This document shows, in pieces, positions 43,753 to 51,777 of a stretch of DNA of 64,000 nucleotides. The translations under genes were made by a program, and so were the position numbers. Under the pieces are notes generated by a model. It was not told the origin of the DNA, ran no database searches, and saw only the letters and a program-made list of their open reading frames with translations. Location of the stretch: positions 186,001 through 250,000 of the forward strand of contig NZ_JAFFZM010000001.1 in the NCBI RefSeq assembly GCF_017676345.1, in the 5' to 3' direction. Source of the DNA: Streptomyces smyrnaeus (GTDB taxonomy: Bacteria > Actinomycetota > Actinomycetes > Streptomycetales > Streptomycetaceae). Position 1 is the first letter of the stretch, and every line of letters starts with the position of its first letter.

Positions 43753-45219
43753 ATGACTGAAACCGCTGGGGCGATCATCGGTGTCGACATCGGCACCTCC
43801 GTCACCAAAGCCGTCGCCTTCGCCCGCGACGGCGGCCGCCTGCACGCGGCCGCGCGCCGCTCCACACTGCTGCGCGAGCCCGGCGGCATCGTCGAGCAGG
43901 ACCTGGAAGAGGTGCTGGCCGGGGTCGCCGAAGTCGTCAGGGAAGTCGGCGCCGCTCTTCCCGGGCCGCCCGCCGCGCTCGCCCTGACCGGCCAGGGCGA
44001 CGGGCTGTGGCTGCGGGACGCGGAAGGCCGGGCCGTACGGCGCATGATCTCCTGGATGGACGGGCGGGCGGCGGCGCTGGTCGGCCGCTGGCAGCGGGAC
44101 GGCACCGTGGGCGAGATCTTCCGGCACACCGGATCGGGCATGTTCCCCGGCTGTCACGCGCCGCTGCTGGCGTGGCTGCGCGAACACGAGCCCGAGGCGC
44201 TGGAGCGCGCCGCGGTGGCGGGCTACTGCGTCGACGCCATAGCCCAGCGGCTGACCGGCACGGTCAGCGTGGACGCCTCCGACGCCACCCTGCCCTTCCT
44301 CGATCCGGCCACCCGCCGCTACTCCCCCACCGCGCTGGCCGCCTGCGGCGTCGAAGACGTGGCCCATCTGCTGCCCGAGCCCGCCGCGCCGCATGCCGTG
44401 CTGGCCCTGGACCGGGAAGGCGCCGCGCTGCTCGGCCTGCCCGCCGGGCTGCCGGTCACCTCCGGTCCCTACGATCTGCCCGCCTGCGCCATCGGCAGCG
44501 GCGTACGGGAGATCGGTGACGGTCTGCTGACGGTGGGCACCACGCTGGCGTGCCAGGTGCTCACCGACCGCACGGACCGGGACCCGGACGGCGAACCCGC
44601 CGGGATGTGGCTGTGCACACCCAGCAGCGACCGCTGGCTGCGCGCGCTGCCGGCGATGGTCGGCACGGCCGGGATCGACTGGGCGCTCGGCACGGTCGGC
44701 GCCTCCACCGACGATCTGGAGGCGCTGTTGGACAAGAGCCCCGCCGGAGCCCGCGGGGTGGTGGCGCTGCCGTTCCTGTCCGAGGCCGGCGAGCGGGCGC
44801 CGTTCGTCGCGCCCGGCGCGCGGGCCTCGTTCGAGGGCATGTCGCTGGCGCACGACCGCGCCGACCTGGTGCGGGCCATGTGCGAGGCGGTCGGCTACGC
44901 GGCGCGGCACTGCCTGGAGGCCGCGGGCCTGTCCCGGACACTGGCCGCGTGCGGCGGTGGCACCCGCTCCCAGGGCTGGATGCGGGCCTTCGCCGGCATC
45001 CTCGGCCGTCCGGTGCGGGTACCGGTCGAGACGGAGGTCGGGGCCAAGGGGGCGGCCGTCGTGGCCCGCACCGCGCTGGGCGACCCGGTGGACGAGGAGC
45101 AGTGGCACACCGGATACCGGCTGGTGGAGCCGGACGAGAACGACCGGGCCGGGTACGAGCGCGGCTACGCCCGGTACCGCGAGCGGGTGGCGGCGGCACG
45201 GGCCCGCTGGGAGGGCTGA
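43753..45219 (+). CDS. FGGY-family carbohydrate kinase 2
   Basis: The 488-residue protein starts at ATG 43753 and shows a classical FGGY kinase: IGVDIGTSVTKAVAF at the N-terminus, ALTGQGDGLWLRD, the ISWMDGRA substrate motif, LTVGTTLACQVL and LAACGGGTRSQGWMRAFA. It differs clearly from kinase 1, so the two are not recent duplicates. Candidate substrates are ketopentoses or tetritols. It is divergent from the DeoR operon and may be under the same regulator. A DNA repair gene follows after 94 bp. Confidence 0.9.
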   Translation: MTETAGAIIGVDIGTSVTKAVAFARDGGRLHAAARRSTLLREPGGIVEQDLEEVLAGVAEVVREVGAALPGPPAALALTGQGDGLWLRDAEGRAVRRMISWMDGRAAALVGRWQRDGTVGEIFRHTGSGMFPGCHAPLLAWLREHEPEALERAAVAGYCVDAIAQRLTGTVSVDASDATLPFLDPATRRYSPTALAACGVEDVAHLLPEPAAPHAVLALDREGAALLGLPAGLPVTSGPYDLPACAIGSGVREIGDGLLTVGTTLACQVLTDRTDRDPDGEPAGMWLCTPSSDRWLRALPAMVGTAGIDWALGTVGASTDDLEALLDKSPAGARGVVALPFLSEAGERAPFVAPGARASFEGMSLAHDRADLVRAMCEAVGYAARHCLEAAGLSRTLAACGGGTRSQGWMRAFAGILGRPVRVPVETEVGAKGAAVVARTALGDPVDEEQWHTGYRLVEPDENDRAGYERGYARYRERVAAARARWEG

Positions 45220-45313
45220 CCCGGGCCGCGCCCCCGGACCCCGATGTCGTTTTTCCGCCAGTGCTGTGCCCGGCGGGCGGCGAGACTGAGGGGGAACGGA
45301 GAAGGGACGCGCC

Positions 45314-45829
45314 ATGTACCGCACGCACACCGTCATCGACAGCCCCGTCGGCCCGCTGACCCTCGTCGCCACCGACGGGACGCTGTCGGCCGTCTATATG
45401 GACCAGCAGCGGCACCGTCCGGCGCCGGAGACGTTCGGCACCAGCGACCCGAGCGCCTTCGGCGAGGTGACGGAGCAGCTGGGCGAGTACTTCGCGGGGG
45501 AACGCACCCGGTTCACGCTGACGCTCGCACCGCAGGGCACCGGCTTCCAGCGCACCGTGTGGAACGCGCTGTGCGACATCCCCTACGGCGAGACCCGTTC
45601 CTACGGGCAGCTCGCCGAACTGATCGGCAGGCCGGGCGCCGCGCGCGCCGTCGGACTGGCCAACGGGCGGAACCCGATCAGCATCGTCATCCCCTGCCAC
45701 CGGGTCATCGGCTCCACCGGGCAGCTGACCGGATACGGCGGCGGCATCGAACGCAAGCGGCATCTCCTCGACTTCGAGCGGGGCGCCCTCGTGCCGCAGG
45801 GAGGCGGTGGCGGGGCCACCTTGTGGTGA
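45314..45829 (+). CDS. ogt: Methylated-DNA-[protein]-cysteine S-methyltransferase (Ogt)
   Basis: The 171-residue protein has the O6-alkylguanine transferase domain: a short N-terminal domain, the helix-turn-helix segment RSYGQLAELIGRPGAARAVG with the arginine finger, and the active site IPCHRVIG with Cys128. It directly removes alkyl groups from O6 of guanine by moving them to the cysteine. GGGGAACGGAGAAGGG is upstream of the ATG. It has no Ada regulatory domain and no AlkA partner nearby. Confidence 0.95.
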   Translation: MYRTHTVIDSPVGPLTLVATDGTLSAVYMDQQRHRPAPETFGTSDPSAFGEVTEQLGEYFAGERTRFTLTLAPQGTGFQRTVWNALCDIPYGETRSYGQLAELIGRPGAARAVGLANGRNPISIVIPCHRVIGSTGQLTGYGGGIERKRHLLDFERGALVPQGGGGGATLW

Positions 45830-45912
45830 CGCCGGGGAAAAGGGAGTTTGTCTCCGGCCGCGGCGGCCACCCGTGAGGCGGACAGACACCGCGTCGCGCC
45901 AAGGAGGACACC

Positions 45913-46032
45913 ATGCTCCGCGCTATCGCCGATGTGCTGCGCGCAATAGGCGGCGCCATCGCCACTGTCGTCACGCTGCCCTTCCGGGCAGTGGCCCGGC
46001 TCTTCTCCGGAGCCTCCCGCTCGGCACACTGA
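45913..46032 (+). CDS. Small 39-residue peptide (LPFRAVARLF-type)
   Basis: A perfect AAGGAGG ends 5 bases before the ATG. The frame encodes 39 residues: an N-terminal amphipathic part MLRAIADVLRAIGGAIATVV, then TLPFRAVARLFSGASRSAH. Codon use is high in third-position GC. I have a memory of similar short streptomycete proteins with an LPFR..ARLFGGAS tail, but I cannot name a family. The mix of hydrophobic and arginine residues suggests membrane-surface contact. Its stop is 24 bp from the end of the convergent dehydrogenase gene. Confidence 0.72.
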   Translation: MLRAIADVLRAIGGAIATVVTLPFRAVARLFSGASRSAH

Positions 46033-46055
46033 GCGAGCGGGCAGTGGAGCGGACC

Positions 46056-47105
46056 TCACCCGCCGAAGGTCAGCAGGATCTTCGGCGGTCCGCTTCTGCC
46101 CTGCTCCAGCAGGGCGAAGGCCGCTCCCACGGACTCGGCGGACAGCGCCGGGAAGACCTCGGCGACAAGCGGGTCAGCGTCCAGGACGCCCTGCTCGAAG
46201 AGCGCGACGGTGCGGTCGTAGTGGGAGATGCCGTGCTGGATGCCGAGCACGTCCACGCCCTGCAGGGACAGTTCGCCGGGCACGAAGGAGACCGGTTCCC
46301 TGGCGACCCCGACGAGGGCGACGCGGCCACCCCGTTCGGCCATCCGCAGCGCCCCGGTGAAGGCCGAGGCCGCGCCGGACGCCTCCACCACGAGGGAGTA
46401 GGCGCCCTGCGGGGCCTCGTCGGCGTGGTGGGCCGCGTCGGCGCCGCAGCGCAGGGCCAGATCGAGGCCCGGCCGGTCGATGCCGATGGCGTGCACCTTG
46501 GCGGCGTGCCGGTGCGCGAACTGCACCGCCAGCAGGCCCATGGTGCCGGTGCCGATGACGGCCACCTGGTCGTCGAACCGCAGCCGTGCCCGCTCGAAAG
46601 CCTCCACCACCGAGACGGCCGGCTCGATCAGCGCACCCGCCGCCTCGGGCAGCCCGTCCGGCAGCGGGGTGAGGGCGTGCGTGGGCACCCGCACATAGTC
46701 GGCGGCGCCGCCCTGCAACCCGTACAGCCCGATCTCGCGCAGCGCGGTGCACATCTGGGCGCGGCCCGCGTGGCATTGGGCGCAGTGGCCGCACGGCACC
46801 ATCGTGCGGCCTACGACGAGTGAGCCGACGGCCGGGGCGTGGGCCGGGGGCTCGTCGGCATAGGCGGCGACTTCTCCGTACCACTCGTGCCCGAAGACGT
46901 GCGGGAAGGTGATGCGGCCGTCCTGCAGGAACGCCGACGTACCGTGCAGGATCTCCAGGTCGGTGCCGCAGATCCCGACGTGCCGGGTGCGCACCAACAC
47001 GGTGCCCGGCTCCGGCTCGGGCACCGGGACGGTGGCCAGATCGGTCTGTCCGATACCGGTGATGCGGGCGGCACGCATCGTGCCACCGGGCCAGTTCCCC
47101 TTCAA
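46056..47105 (-). CDS. Zinc-dependent medium-chain alcohol/polyol dehydrogenase
   Basis: The MDR enzyme has catalytic-zinc motifs GICGTDLEIL and FGHEWYGEV, the structural-zinc lobe CGHCAQCHAGRAQMC with four cysteines, and the cofactor motif VIGTGTMGLLAVQFA. It belongs with threonine, sorbitol and galactitol-phosphate dehydrogenases. The TTG at 47105 is favoured by GAAAGGAAA upstream (349 residues); the conserved N-terminus MRAARITG would begin at ATG 47078 (340 residues). The two FGGY kinases nearby make a polyol or sugar acid substrate plausible. Confidence 0.9.
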   Translation of the reverse strand: MKGNWPGGTMRAARITGIGQTDLATVPVPEPEPGTVLVRTRHVGICGTDLEILHGTSAFLQDGRITFPHVFGHEWYGEVAAYADEPPAHAPAVGSLVVGRTMVPCGHCAQCHAGRAQMCTALREIGLYGLQGGAADYVRVPTHALTPLPDGLPEAAGALIEPAVSVVEAFERARLRFDDQVAVIGTGTMGLLAVQFAHRHAAKVHAIGIDRPGLDLALRCGADAAHHADEAPQGAYSLVVEASGAASAFTGALRMAERGGRVALVGVAREPVSFVPGELSLQGVDVLGIQHGISHYDRTVALFEQGVLDADPLVAEVFPALSAESVGAAFALLEQGRSGPPKILLTFGG

Positions 47106-47380
47106 CGGGTTTCCTTTCGCGAGGGGCGCGGTGCGGTCGGTGCTCCTGATCCGCCGCTTCCGATCACCACTGGATCATGGCACGGGGCTCGTACGGCACC
47201 TCACGAGGGTGCACGGTCCCGGTGATGCCACGGGCCGCCAGGTGGGCGGGGTCCTCGGCGTGGGCGGCCAGGACGACGGCGGGCGCGCGCCCACCGCGGC
47301 CGGCGCGGCCGAGGCCTCGAAGAAGCTCCCGCCGGGCGCGCAGGCCGTGCGCCGCGGGTCCGAGGGTGCGGCCCGGTCGG
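47106..47380. other. 275-bp gap with possible gene remnant
   Basis: On the minus strand one frame (stop at about 47174) stays open from before 47380 and has plausible codon bias (ending in HPREVPYEPRAMIQW), but it has no start codon with a ribosome site in this gap. It could be a decayed gene end or chance. I see no promoter or repeat here. Confidence 0.25.
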
Positions 47381-48064
47381 CTATCCGGGAGCGGGGCGCG
47401 GAAATCGGTCGCGGCGCAGCGCGGTGAAGTCGCGGGTGTCCTTCGACCAGGTGTCCTCCGGGCTCCAGCCGGTGGCGCGGGCGACGCGGTGCAGGGCCGG
47501 GGTGCCCAGACGCGCCCAGGGGAACGGCGTTCCCCTGGTGCCGCGGGCGTTCTCCATCCAGACCTGGAGCCGTTCGTCCACGTCCTCCCCCGCCACCTCC
47601 ACCAGCAGCAGACCTCCGGGCCGTACCAGGCGGGCGACGCGGCGCAGCAGCAGCGCGGGGTCGCCGCCGATGCCGAGGTTGCCGTCGATGAGCAGCGCGG
47701 TGTCCCAGGTGCCGGGTGTGGGCAGCGGGTCGAAGACGGAGCGGCGCAGGGCCCGTCCGCCGCGCAGCACGGTGCGGGAGACGGCCGCCGCGTTGACATC
47801 GATGCCGAGCGAGGTGTGCCCGTACTCGCCCAGCGCCGCCACGAGGCGGCCGGGACCGCAGCCGATGTCGAGCACGGTGCCCTGGCAGCGGTCCAGGACG
47901 GTCAGGTCGGCCGCGTCGGCGACGGCACACCAGCGCTCCACGTCCAAGGTGAGCGACCAGCCCCCGTGGGCGCGCAGATAGAGCGGGCCGCAGCCGAGGC
48001 CGAGCGCTTCGGTGTAGGGGTCCTCGGTCCAGGAGCCGGTGTCGGCGCGCCCCTGCCCTCTCAT
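47381..48064 (-). CDS. Class I SAM-dependent methyltransferase
   Basis: The 227-residue protein has the SAM-binding motif VLDIGCGPGRLVAAL near residue 65, the acidic GIDVNAAAV and LVRPGGLLLVEV. DALLIDG-like residues (TALLIDGNLG) replace the usual motif IV. It starts at ATG 48064, overlapping the DUF2064 stop by 4 bases (ATGA), so translation is coupled. Pairing of this methyltransferase type with a DUF2064 protein is common in actinobacteria. The acceptor is unknown. Confidence 0.85.
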   Translation of the reverse strand: MRGQGRADTGSWTEDPYTEALGLGCGPLYLRAHGGWSLTLDVERWCAVADAADLTVLDRCQGTVLDIGCGPGRLVAALGEYGHTSLGIDVNAAAVSRTVLRGGRALRRSVFDPLPTPGTWDTALLIDGNLGIGGDPALLLRRVARLVRPGGLLLVEVAGEDVDERLQVWMENARGTRGTPFPWARLGTPALHRVARATGWSPEDTWSKDTRDFTALRRDRFPRPAPG

Positions 48065-48777
48065 GCCTCCGCCACCCCTGGCGCACCCCGGGGCGGGGCG
48101 GTCGGCGCGTGGCCCGGGCCCAGCAGCCGCCGCAGCCGCGCGAGTTCGGCGGCGAAGAGGCTCCCGGGGGCCTGGGCGGCGACCGCGGCCGCGTCGTCCG
48201 GTTCGTCCACGTCCCGCAGTTGCGGCAGGTCCCCCACGCGCAGTCCGGCGGCCACGAGCCGGGCGCGCTGCACCGCCCCGGTGGTGGCGGTGGACATGGG
48301 GACGCCGCGCAGCAGTGCGGGGTCGGGCGCGGCAAGGCCGAGCGCCCAGAAGCCGCCGTCGGCCGCCGGGCCGAAGTAGGCGTCGTGGTGCTGCCAGGCG
48401 TGCGGCCGGGTGGCGGGCGCGAGCAGCGCGGGGGTGAGTTGCGGGGTGTCCATGCCGACGAGCAGCGCGGGTCCCTCGCACAGCGCGAAGGCCGCGGCCA
48501 GCCGCTCGTCCAGGCCGCCGTCGGCCTGCGGCACGATCTCGATGCGGTCGCCGCCCTCGTCCGTGCCCGGCAGCCAGGGGCCCGGGCTGCCGTCCAGCAC
48601 CAGGACCCGGCGGCAGGCGGGCGTCGCCAGCGCGGTGCGCAGGGTGTCGGTGAGCGCGGCGGAGGCGAGGGCCGCGGCCCCCTGCGGGGTGAAGGCGGGC
48701 GCGAGGCGGGTCTTGGCGCGGCCCGCGCGGGGCTCCTTGGCCATGACGAGCAGCGTGGTGGGCTCCGGCACCGGCAT
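48061..48777 (-). CDS. DUF2064 / TIGR04282-like glycosyltransferase
   Basis: The 238-residue protein has the DUF2064 pattern: LLVMAKEPRAGRAKTRLAP at the N-terminus, as in nucleotidyl- and glycosyltransferases of the GT-A fold, LLVGMDTPQLTP with an Asp in the DxD place, and FGPAADGGFWALGL. The TIGR04282 group has been linked to arsenosugar synthesis in other bacteria, but many members lie elsewhere. I start at ATG 48777, since GAGGA stands 6 bases before it; a GTG one codon earlier is less well spaced. A methyltransferase is coupled downstream. Confidence 0.85.
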   Translation of the reverse strand: MPVPEPTTLLVMAKEPRAGRAKTRLAPAFTPQGAAALASAALTDTLRTALATPACRRVLVLDGSPGPWLPGTDEGGDRIEIVPQADGGLDERLAAAFALCEGPALLVGMDTPQLTPALLAPATRPHAWQHHDAYFGPAADGGFWALGLAAPDPALLRGVPMSTATTGAVQRARLVAAGLRVGDLPQLRDVDEPDDAAAVAAQAPGSLFAAELARLRRLLGPGHAPTAPPRGAPGVAEA

Positions 48778-48813
48778 CACGCGTCCTCGGTCGGGGGGTG
48801 GTGGGCGATCACG

Positions 48814-50016
48814 TCAGAAGCTCTCGGGCAGCCAGGGCGCGGGCCCGGCGGCCAGCGCGTCCAGCAGGGCGAGGTCGCGTCCGTCGCCGTCGGCCATGCC
48901 CAGCCGGGCCGCCTGCCGCAACGGCAGTCCGCCCGCATACCAGGCGGCGAGCGTCGCCGAGGGCAGCCGCACGGTGCGGGGCGAGGGGTGGCTGCCGCGC
49001 TGGGCGTGCAGCAGACCGTCCTCGAAGGTGAGCGCGTACGGCGCCGTCCTGCCCTCCGGGGAGACGACCTCCAGCCCCAGGCCGCCCCGGGGCTGCGGGT
49101 CCCAGCCGCGGGCCTGAAGGGCGCGGCGTACGTCGAGCAGCCGCAGCACCCACGGGTACCAGCCGTCCTCGCGCACCGCGTACCGGCTCAGCGCCCACTG
49201 GAGCGGGCTGGGGCGGGGCAGTACGGAGCGGCGGAAGCGGATCTCACGGACCTGGGGCGAGCGGGCGCCGACGGCCGCCAGCAGGGCGGGCAGCGCGTCC
49301 AGTCCTTCGTGCCACAAGTCGTGGACGACGGCGGTGACGCCCCATGGGCGGTGCGGTTCGACGGTGACGGTGGCGTATCCGGCCAGGTCCCCGCGCCGGG
49401 AAGCGCTGCCCGTCCCGGTGCGGGAGTCCTCGGGTACGACGCCGAGTGTCAACGCCCCCTCGGTGACGCGCTGCCGCCAGCCGTGCCACCAGGCGGGGCG
49501 CCGCAGCGGCCCGTTCCAGCCGGGGCTCAGGCGCTCCCGCAGCCGGGCGCAGGCGGCCTCGTCCGGGACGACCGTCTCGTATCCGGGCGGCGGGGCGGGG
49601 AGTTCGGCCGGGTCGAACACGTAGCTGGAGGCCACGGCTGCGGCCTCCCAGCCCCACCGCCGGTACATCCCCGGCGCCGGCGTCCAGGCGCAGGCCAGCA
49701 CCGCGCCGTGCTCGCCGCGCAGCCGGTCGGTGCCCTCCTCGGTGAGGCGGCGGGCGAGTCCGGCGCCGCGTTCCCAGGGCGCGACCGCGAGCCAGGCCAC
49801 GCCACCGGAGGGCACCGGGCGGCCGCCGAAGTGCTGGGCGAAGGGCAGGAAGAGTCCGCCGCCCAGCACCTGGGTTCCGCGTACGGCCACTGTTGCGACG
49901 CCGTGGGCGCGCAGGGTGGCATGGTCGTAGGGGACCTTGCCGAAGGCGTGCCGCGTCTGTGCGAGGTAGCCCTCGAACTCGGCGTCGTCGGCGGCCGTGC
50001 GGACGCGGGTCTCCAT
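48814..50016 (-). CDS. Eis-like GNAT acetyltransferase with SCP2-type tail
   Basis: This 400-residue protein matches the Eis family: a GNAT domain with VAWLAVAPWERGAGLARRL (acetyl-CoA loop RGAGLA) and MYRRWGWEAA, a second GNAT-like domain in the middle, and a C-terminal sterol-carrier-like domain ending in the expected free carboxyl terminus (LPESF). Eis enzymes acetylate aminoglycosides or peptide lysines at several amines. Placed within a sugar/aminosugar block it might acetylate the product or confer resistance; this is inference. It is 30 bp after the DegT gene. Confidence 0.88.
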   Translation of the reverse strand: METRVRTAADDAEFEGYLAQTRHAFGKVPYDHATLRAHGVATVAVRGTQVLGGGLFLPFAQHFGGRPVPSGGVAWLAVAPWERGAGLARRLTEEGTDRLRGEHGAVLACAWTPAPGMYRRWGWEAAAVASSYVFDPAELPAPPPGYETVVPDEAACARLRERLSPGWNGPLRRPAWWHGWRQRVTEGALTLGVVPEDSRTGTGSASRRGDLAGYATVTVEPHRPWGVTAVVHDLWHEGLDALPALLAAVGARSPQVREIRFRRSVLPRPSPLQWALSRYAVREDGWYPWVLRLLDVRRALQARGWDPQPRGGLGLEVVSPEGRTAPYALTFEDGLLHAQRGSHPSPRTVRLPSATLAAWYAGGLPLRQAARLGMADGDGRDLALLDALAAGPAPWLPESF

Positions 50017-50046
50017 CAGCTCGGTGTCTCCCTCATCCGACCCTGT

Positions 50047-51201
50047 TCATCTGCTGCGCCCTCCACCCGCCATGGAGGTGAAGTAGCCGGTGACCGCGTC
50101 GCACACCTGGCCGATCTCCCGTGCGTCCAGGTCGGGCCGGATGGGCAGGCAGAGGGTCTGCCGGGACAGCTCCTGAGCGACCGGGCAGGGGTGGCGCTGG
50201 GCGGCGGGTGAGGCCAGCGCAGGCTGGTGCGGCAGCGGAACGGGGTAGCGGACGACGGCGTCGATGCCGGAGGCGATCAGATGCTCCAGCAGTCCGTCGC
50301 GCTCCTGTTCGCTCCGGGTGCGCACCTGGAAGAGGTGGTAGACGTGCTCGCCTTCCTCCCCGGGGTGCTGGAAGCGCAGCGGGAGTCCGGCCAGCCGCTC
50401 GCGGTAGGTGGCGGCGGCCTCGGCGCGGCGGGCGTTCCAGGCGTCGAGCCGGTCGAGCTTGTGCAGCAGGACCAGGGCCTGGAGGGTGTCGAGGCGGGAG
50501 TTGTAGCCCAGGATCTCGTGCCGGTTCTGGTGCGGCTGACCGAAGTGCCGCAGCAGTCGCAGCCGTTCGGCCAGTTCGCCGTCCTGGACGCTGATCGCTC
50601 CGGCGTCACCGGCCGCGGCCAGATTCTTGGAGGGTGCAAAGCTCCAGCAGCCCGCAGCGGAGGCGGTGCCGACCCGCACACCGTGGCTGCGGGCCCCGAT
50701 GGCCTGGGCGCAGTCCTCGATGAGCGTAACGCCCGCGTCGTGCGCGAGGCGCCGGGCGCGGGGCACGTCCGCCGCCTTGCCGAACATGTGGACGAGGATG
50801 ACGGCGCGGGTGCGCTCGGTGACCGCGGCCGGAAGCTGGTCGAGGTCCATCAGGAAGTCGTCGTCGCGGCAGTCCACATACACGGGGGTGGCGCCGCGCC
50901 GGGCGATGGCCTGCGCAGTGGCGTGGAAGGAGTTGGCGACGGTGACGACCTCGTCGCCCGGCCCGATCCCGAGCGCGTCGAGCGCCAGGATCAGTGCGTC
51001 CGTGCCGGAGTTGACGCCGACGGTGTGCGCCGCGCCCAGATAGCCGGCCAGCCGGCCTTCGAACTCGGCGACCTCCTGGCCCAGCACATAGCCGCCGCGC
51101 AGCAGCAGTTCCTCGATCCGGGACAGCAGCTCCCGCTCCCCGCCCTCGAACTGGGCGGGGTAGCGGTACTTGGGCACCCGGAACCCACCGGAGCCGCCCA
51201 T
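50047..51201 (-). CDS. DegT/DnrJ/EryC1/StrS sugar aminotransferase
   Basis: The 384-residue protein has the PLP fold of nucleotide-sugar aminotransferases: VGVNSGTDAL for phosphate binding, Asp163 in LIEDCAQAIGA, Lys192 in FAPSKNLAAAGDAGA as Schiff base, then HQNRHEILGYNSRLDTLQA. It transfers an amino group, usually from glutamate, to a keto-sugar at C3 or C4. The start ATG shares one base with the cupin stop (TGATG). The neighbouring cupin and GT2 genes support an aminosugar pathway. Confidence 0.93.
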   Translation of the reverse strand: MGGSGGFRVPKYRYPAQFEGGERELLSRIEELLLRGGYVLGQEVAEFEGRLAGYLGAAHTVGVNSGTDALILALDALGIGPGDEVVTVANSFHATAQAIARRGATPVYVDCRDDDFLMDLDQLPAAVTERTRAVILVHMFGKAADVPRARRLAHDAGVTLIEDCAQAIGARSHGVRVGTASAAGCWSFAPSKNLAAAGDAGAISVQDGELAERLRLLRHFGQPHQNRHEILGYNSRLDTLQALVLLHKLDRLDAWNARRAEAAATYRERLAGLPLRFQHPGEEGEHVYHLFQVRTRSEQERDGLLEHLIASGIDAVVRYPVPLPHQPALASPAAQRHPCPVAQELSRQTLCLPIRPDLDAREIGQVCDAVTGYFTSMAGGGRSR

Positions 51202-51716
51202 CAGCGCTCGCCGTGCTCGTCGTCTATCCGGCCGTCGCCCCGGCCGTAGTCGTCCTCCAGGCGGACGTTGTCCGAGCCGTCGTCGTAGGTGGAGACCTCC
51301 ACCAGCACGATGTCGGTGACCCCCTCCACCCGGTGCACCGCCCCCGGGTCGACGTGCGCGAGCGTCCCGGCGGGCATCGGCAGTCGCAGGGTCTCGCCGT
51401 CACGGGTCTCGCGGTAGTGCATCACCGCCTCGCCCTCCAGGATGAAGTAGCTCTCCCGCTTGTGCTCGTGGTACTGGAGGGAGGTGCGGTGGCCCGCCTT
51501 GATCCGGATGAACTTGAAGCCGTAGGGGCCGTTGGGCTCCTCCTCGTGCAGCCAGCGCTCCTGGCCCCACAGCTTGACGACCTTCTTGGTGTCGGCGAAC
51601 TCGAAGACCCGTACGCCGGGGGCCACTTCCCGGGCCGCGCGTGCCTCGTGGGCCCCGGTGTCGCCCTCGGGCTCGCTGATGGCGGTGAAGCCGACGTCGG
51701 TGGTGGGGCTGCCCAT
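51201..51716 (-). CDS. Cupin-domain protein, PMI type II-like
   Basis: The 171-residue protein is a single cupin. The metal motif is QYHEHKRESYFILEGEAVM with His-x-His and Glu, and the second motif holds HVDPGAVHRVEG. The C-terminal VEVSTYDDGSDNVRLEDDYG resembles the end of type II phosphomannose isomerase. It may isomerise or epimerise a sugar phosphate or keto-sugar. I start at ATG 51716 because GGAAGGA lies 6 bases before; an ATG five codons upstream lacks this. It is directly coupled to the DegT gene downstream. Confidence 0.87.
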   Translation of the reverse strand: MGSPTTDVGFTAISEPEGDTGAHEARAAREVAPGVRVFEFADTKKVVKLWGQERWLHEEEPNGPYGFKFIRIKAGHRTSLQYHEHKRESYFILEGEAVMHYRETRDGETLRLPMPAGTLAHVDPGAVHRVEGVTDIVLVEVSTYDDGSDNVRLEDDYGRGDGRIDDEHGER

Positions 51717-51777
51717 GTGCGGTCCTTCCATGAGGGTGGGTGGTACGCCGGGTGGCCCGGCAGGGCTCGGCGGGTGG

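Noticed and set aside
47164..47799. 211-codon minus-strand frame through the methyltransferase 3' half
   Set aside because: Most of it is a shadow of the methyltransferase. Only the last part outside that gene looks faintly coding, and it lacks a start.
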